From CAYNRQ01 sp964399875 (GTDB lineage: Archaea; Aenigmatarchaeota; Aenigmatarchaeia; QMZP01): a DNA stretch of 11,992 nt. Location of the stretch: assembly GCA_964399875.1 (NCBI GenBank), contig CAYNRQ010000032.1, forward strand, positions 1 through 11,992, written 5' to 3'. The translations under genes were made by a program, and so were the position numbers. A model generated the notes under the pieces. It searched no databases. It was given only the letters and a program-made list of their open reading frames with translations, and was not told where the DNA came from. Shown in pieces: positions 11,939 to 11,992 of this stretch; the stretch's first letter is position 1, and each line of letters begins with the position of its first letter.

Positions 11939-11992
11939 CTCAAACGGCTAATTGGCCAGCTCCTCGCCCCCGGCCGCATGTAATTGGTTAAT
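11939..11992 (+). repeat. Structured repeat, copy 3 (cut by the window end)
   Basis: It starts with the same CTCAAACGG as the other copies and keeps AGCTCCT and AATTGGTTAAT in register, but has diverged between them (for example GGCTAATTGGCC and CCCCCGGCC). Only the first 54 bases are visible. It begins 4 nt after the YkgJ stop codon and has the same orientation. The intact 3' half should show whether pairing partners have changed to match. Confidence 0.75.

Noticed and set aside
2515..11992. CRISPR array
   Set aside because: The copies are 179 nt long, thousands of bases or a whole gene apart, and internally structured; there are no regular spacers or cas genes.

Overview
The window looks archaeal. 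It carries an Orc1/Cdc6-type replication initiator, an archaeal-type Obg/YchF GTPase with a TGS domain, an Lrp/AsnC-like helix-turn-helix regulator, TATA-box promoters with little or no leader before many start codons, GGTG-type ribosome binding sites, and heavy AGA/AGG use for arginine. Two large secreted proteins, one with a thrombospondin-1-like cysteine motif and a C-terminal membrane anchor, recall surface proteins of DPANN and related archaea. I cannot fix the lineage from the sequence alone.

Layout: 1-455 has no convincing gene, only dyads and a possible small RNA. Next come an Lrp-like regulator (minus), a 189-aa unknown protein (plus), a probable decayed coding fragment (minus, 1724-1912) and a second 189-aa unknown protein (plus) that shares scattered motifs with the first. 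A 179-nt structured repeat (copy 1) forms the 3' end of that second gene and is followed by small open frames. A minus-strand unit then encodes Orc1/Cdc6 and a 60-aa protein. The YchF-like GTPase diverges from orc1/cdc6 across 76 bp and is followed by an unlisted 59-aa ORF. A long minus-strand block (11063 down to 5921) encodes a 1377-aa secreted repeat protein and then a 315-aa membrane-anchored secreted protein. The right end has repeat copy 2, a ribbon-helix-helix (CopG-type) regulator, a YkgJ-type CxxCxxCC protein, and the start of repeat copy 3, which runs off the window.

The most unusual item is the repeat family: two copies 179 nt long that differ at only five positions, plus a diverged third copy, all in the same orientation. 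Its inverted arms contain G-U pairs that work only on the plus strand, and the two full copies differ in ways that restore pairing. It therefore looks like a structured RNA or a mobile structured element rather than a random repeat. It closes one gene with its own stop codon, follows another gene by 4 nt, and in copy 2 seems to supply the TATA box of the CopG-type gene. The surface protein is also notable, with an ordered C-A-B super-repeat of extracellular domains.
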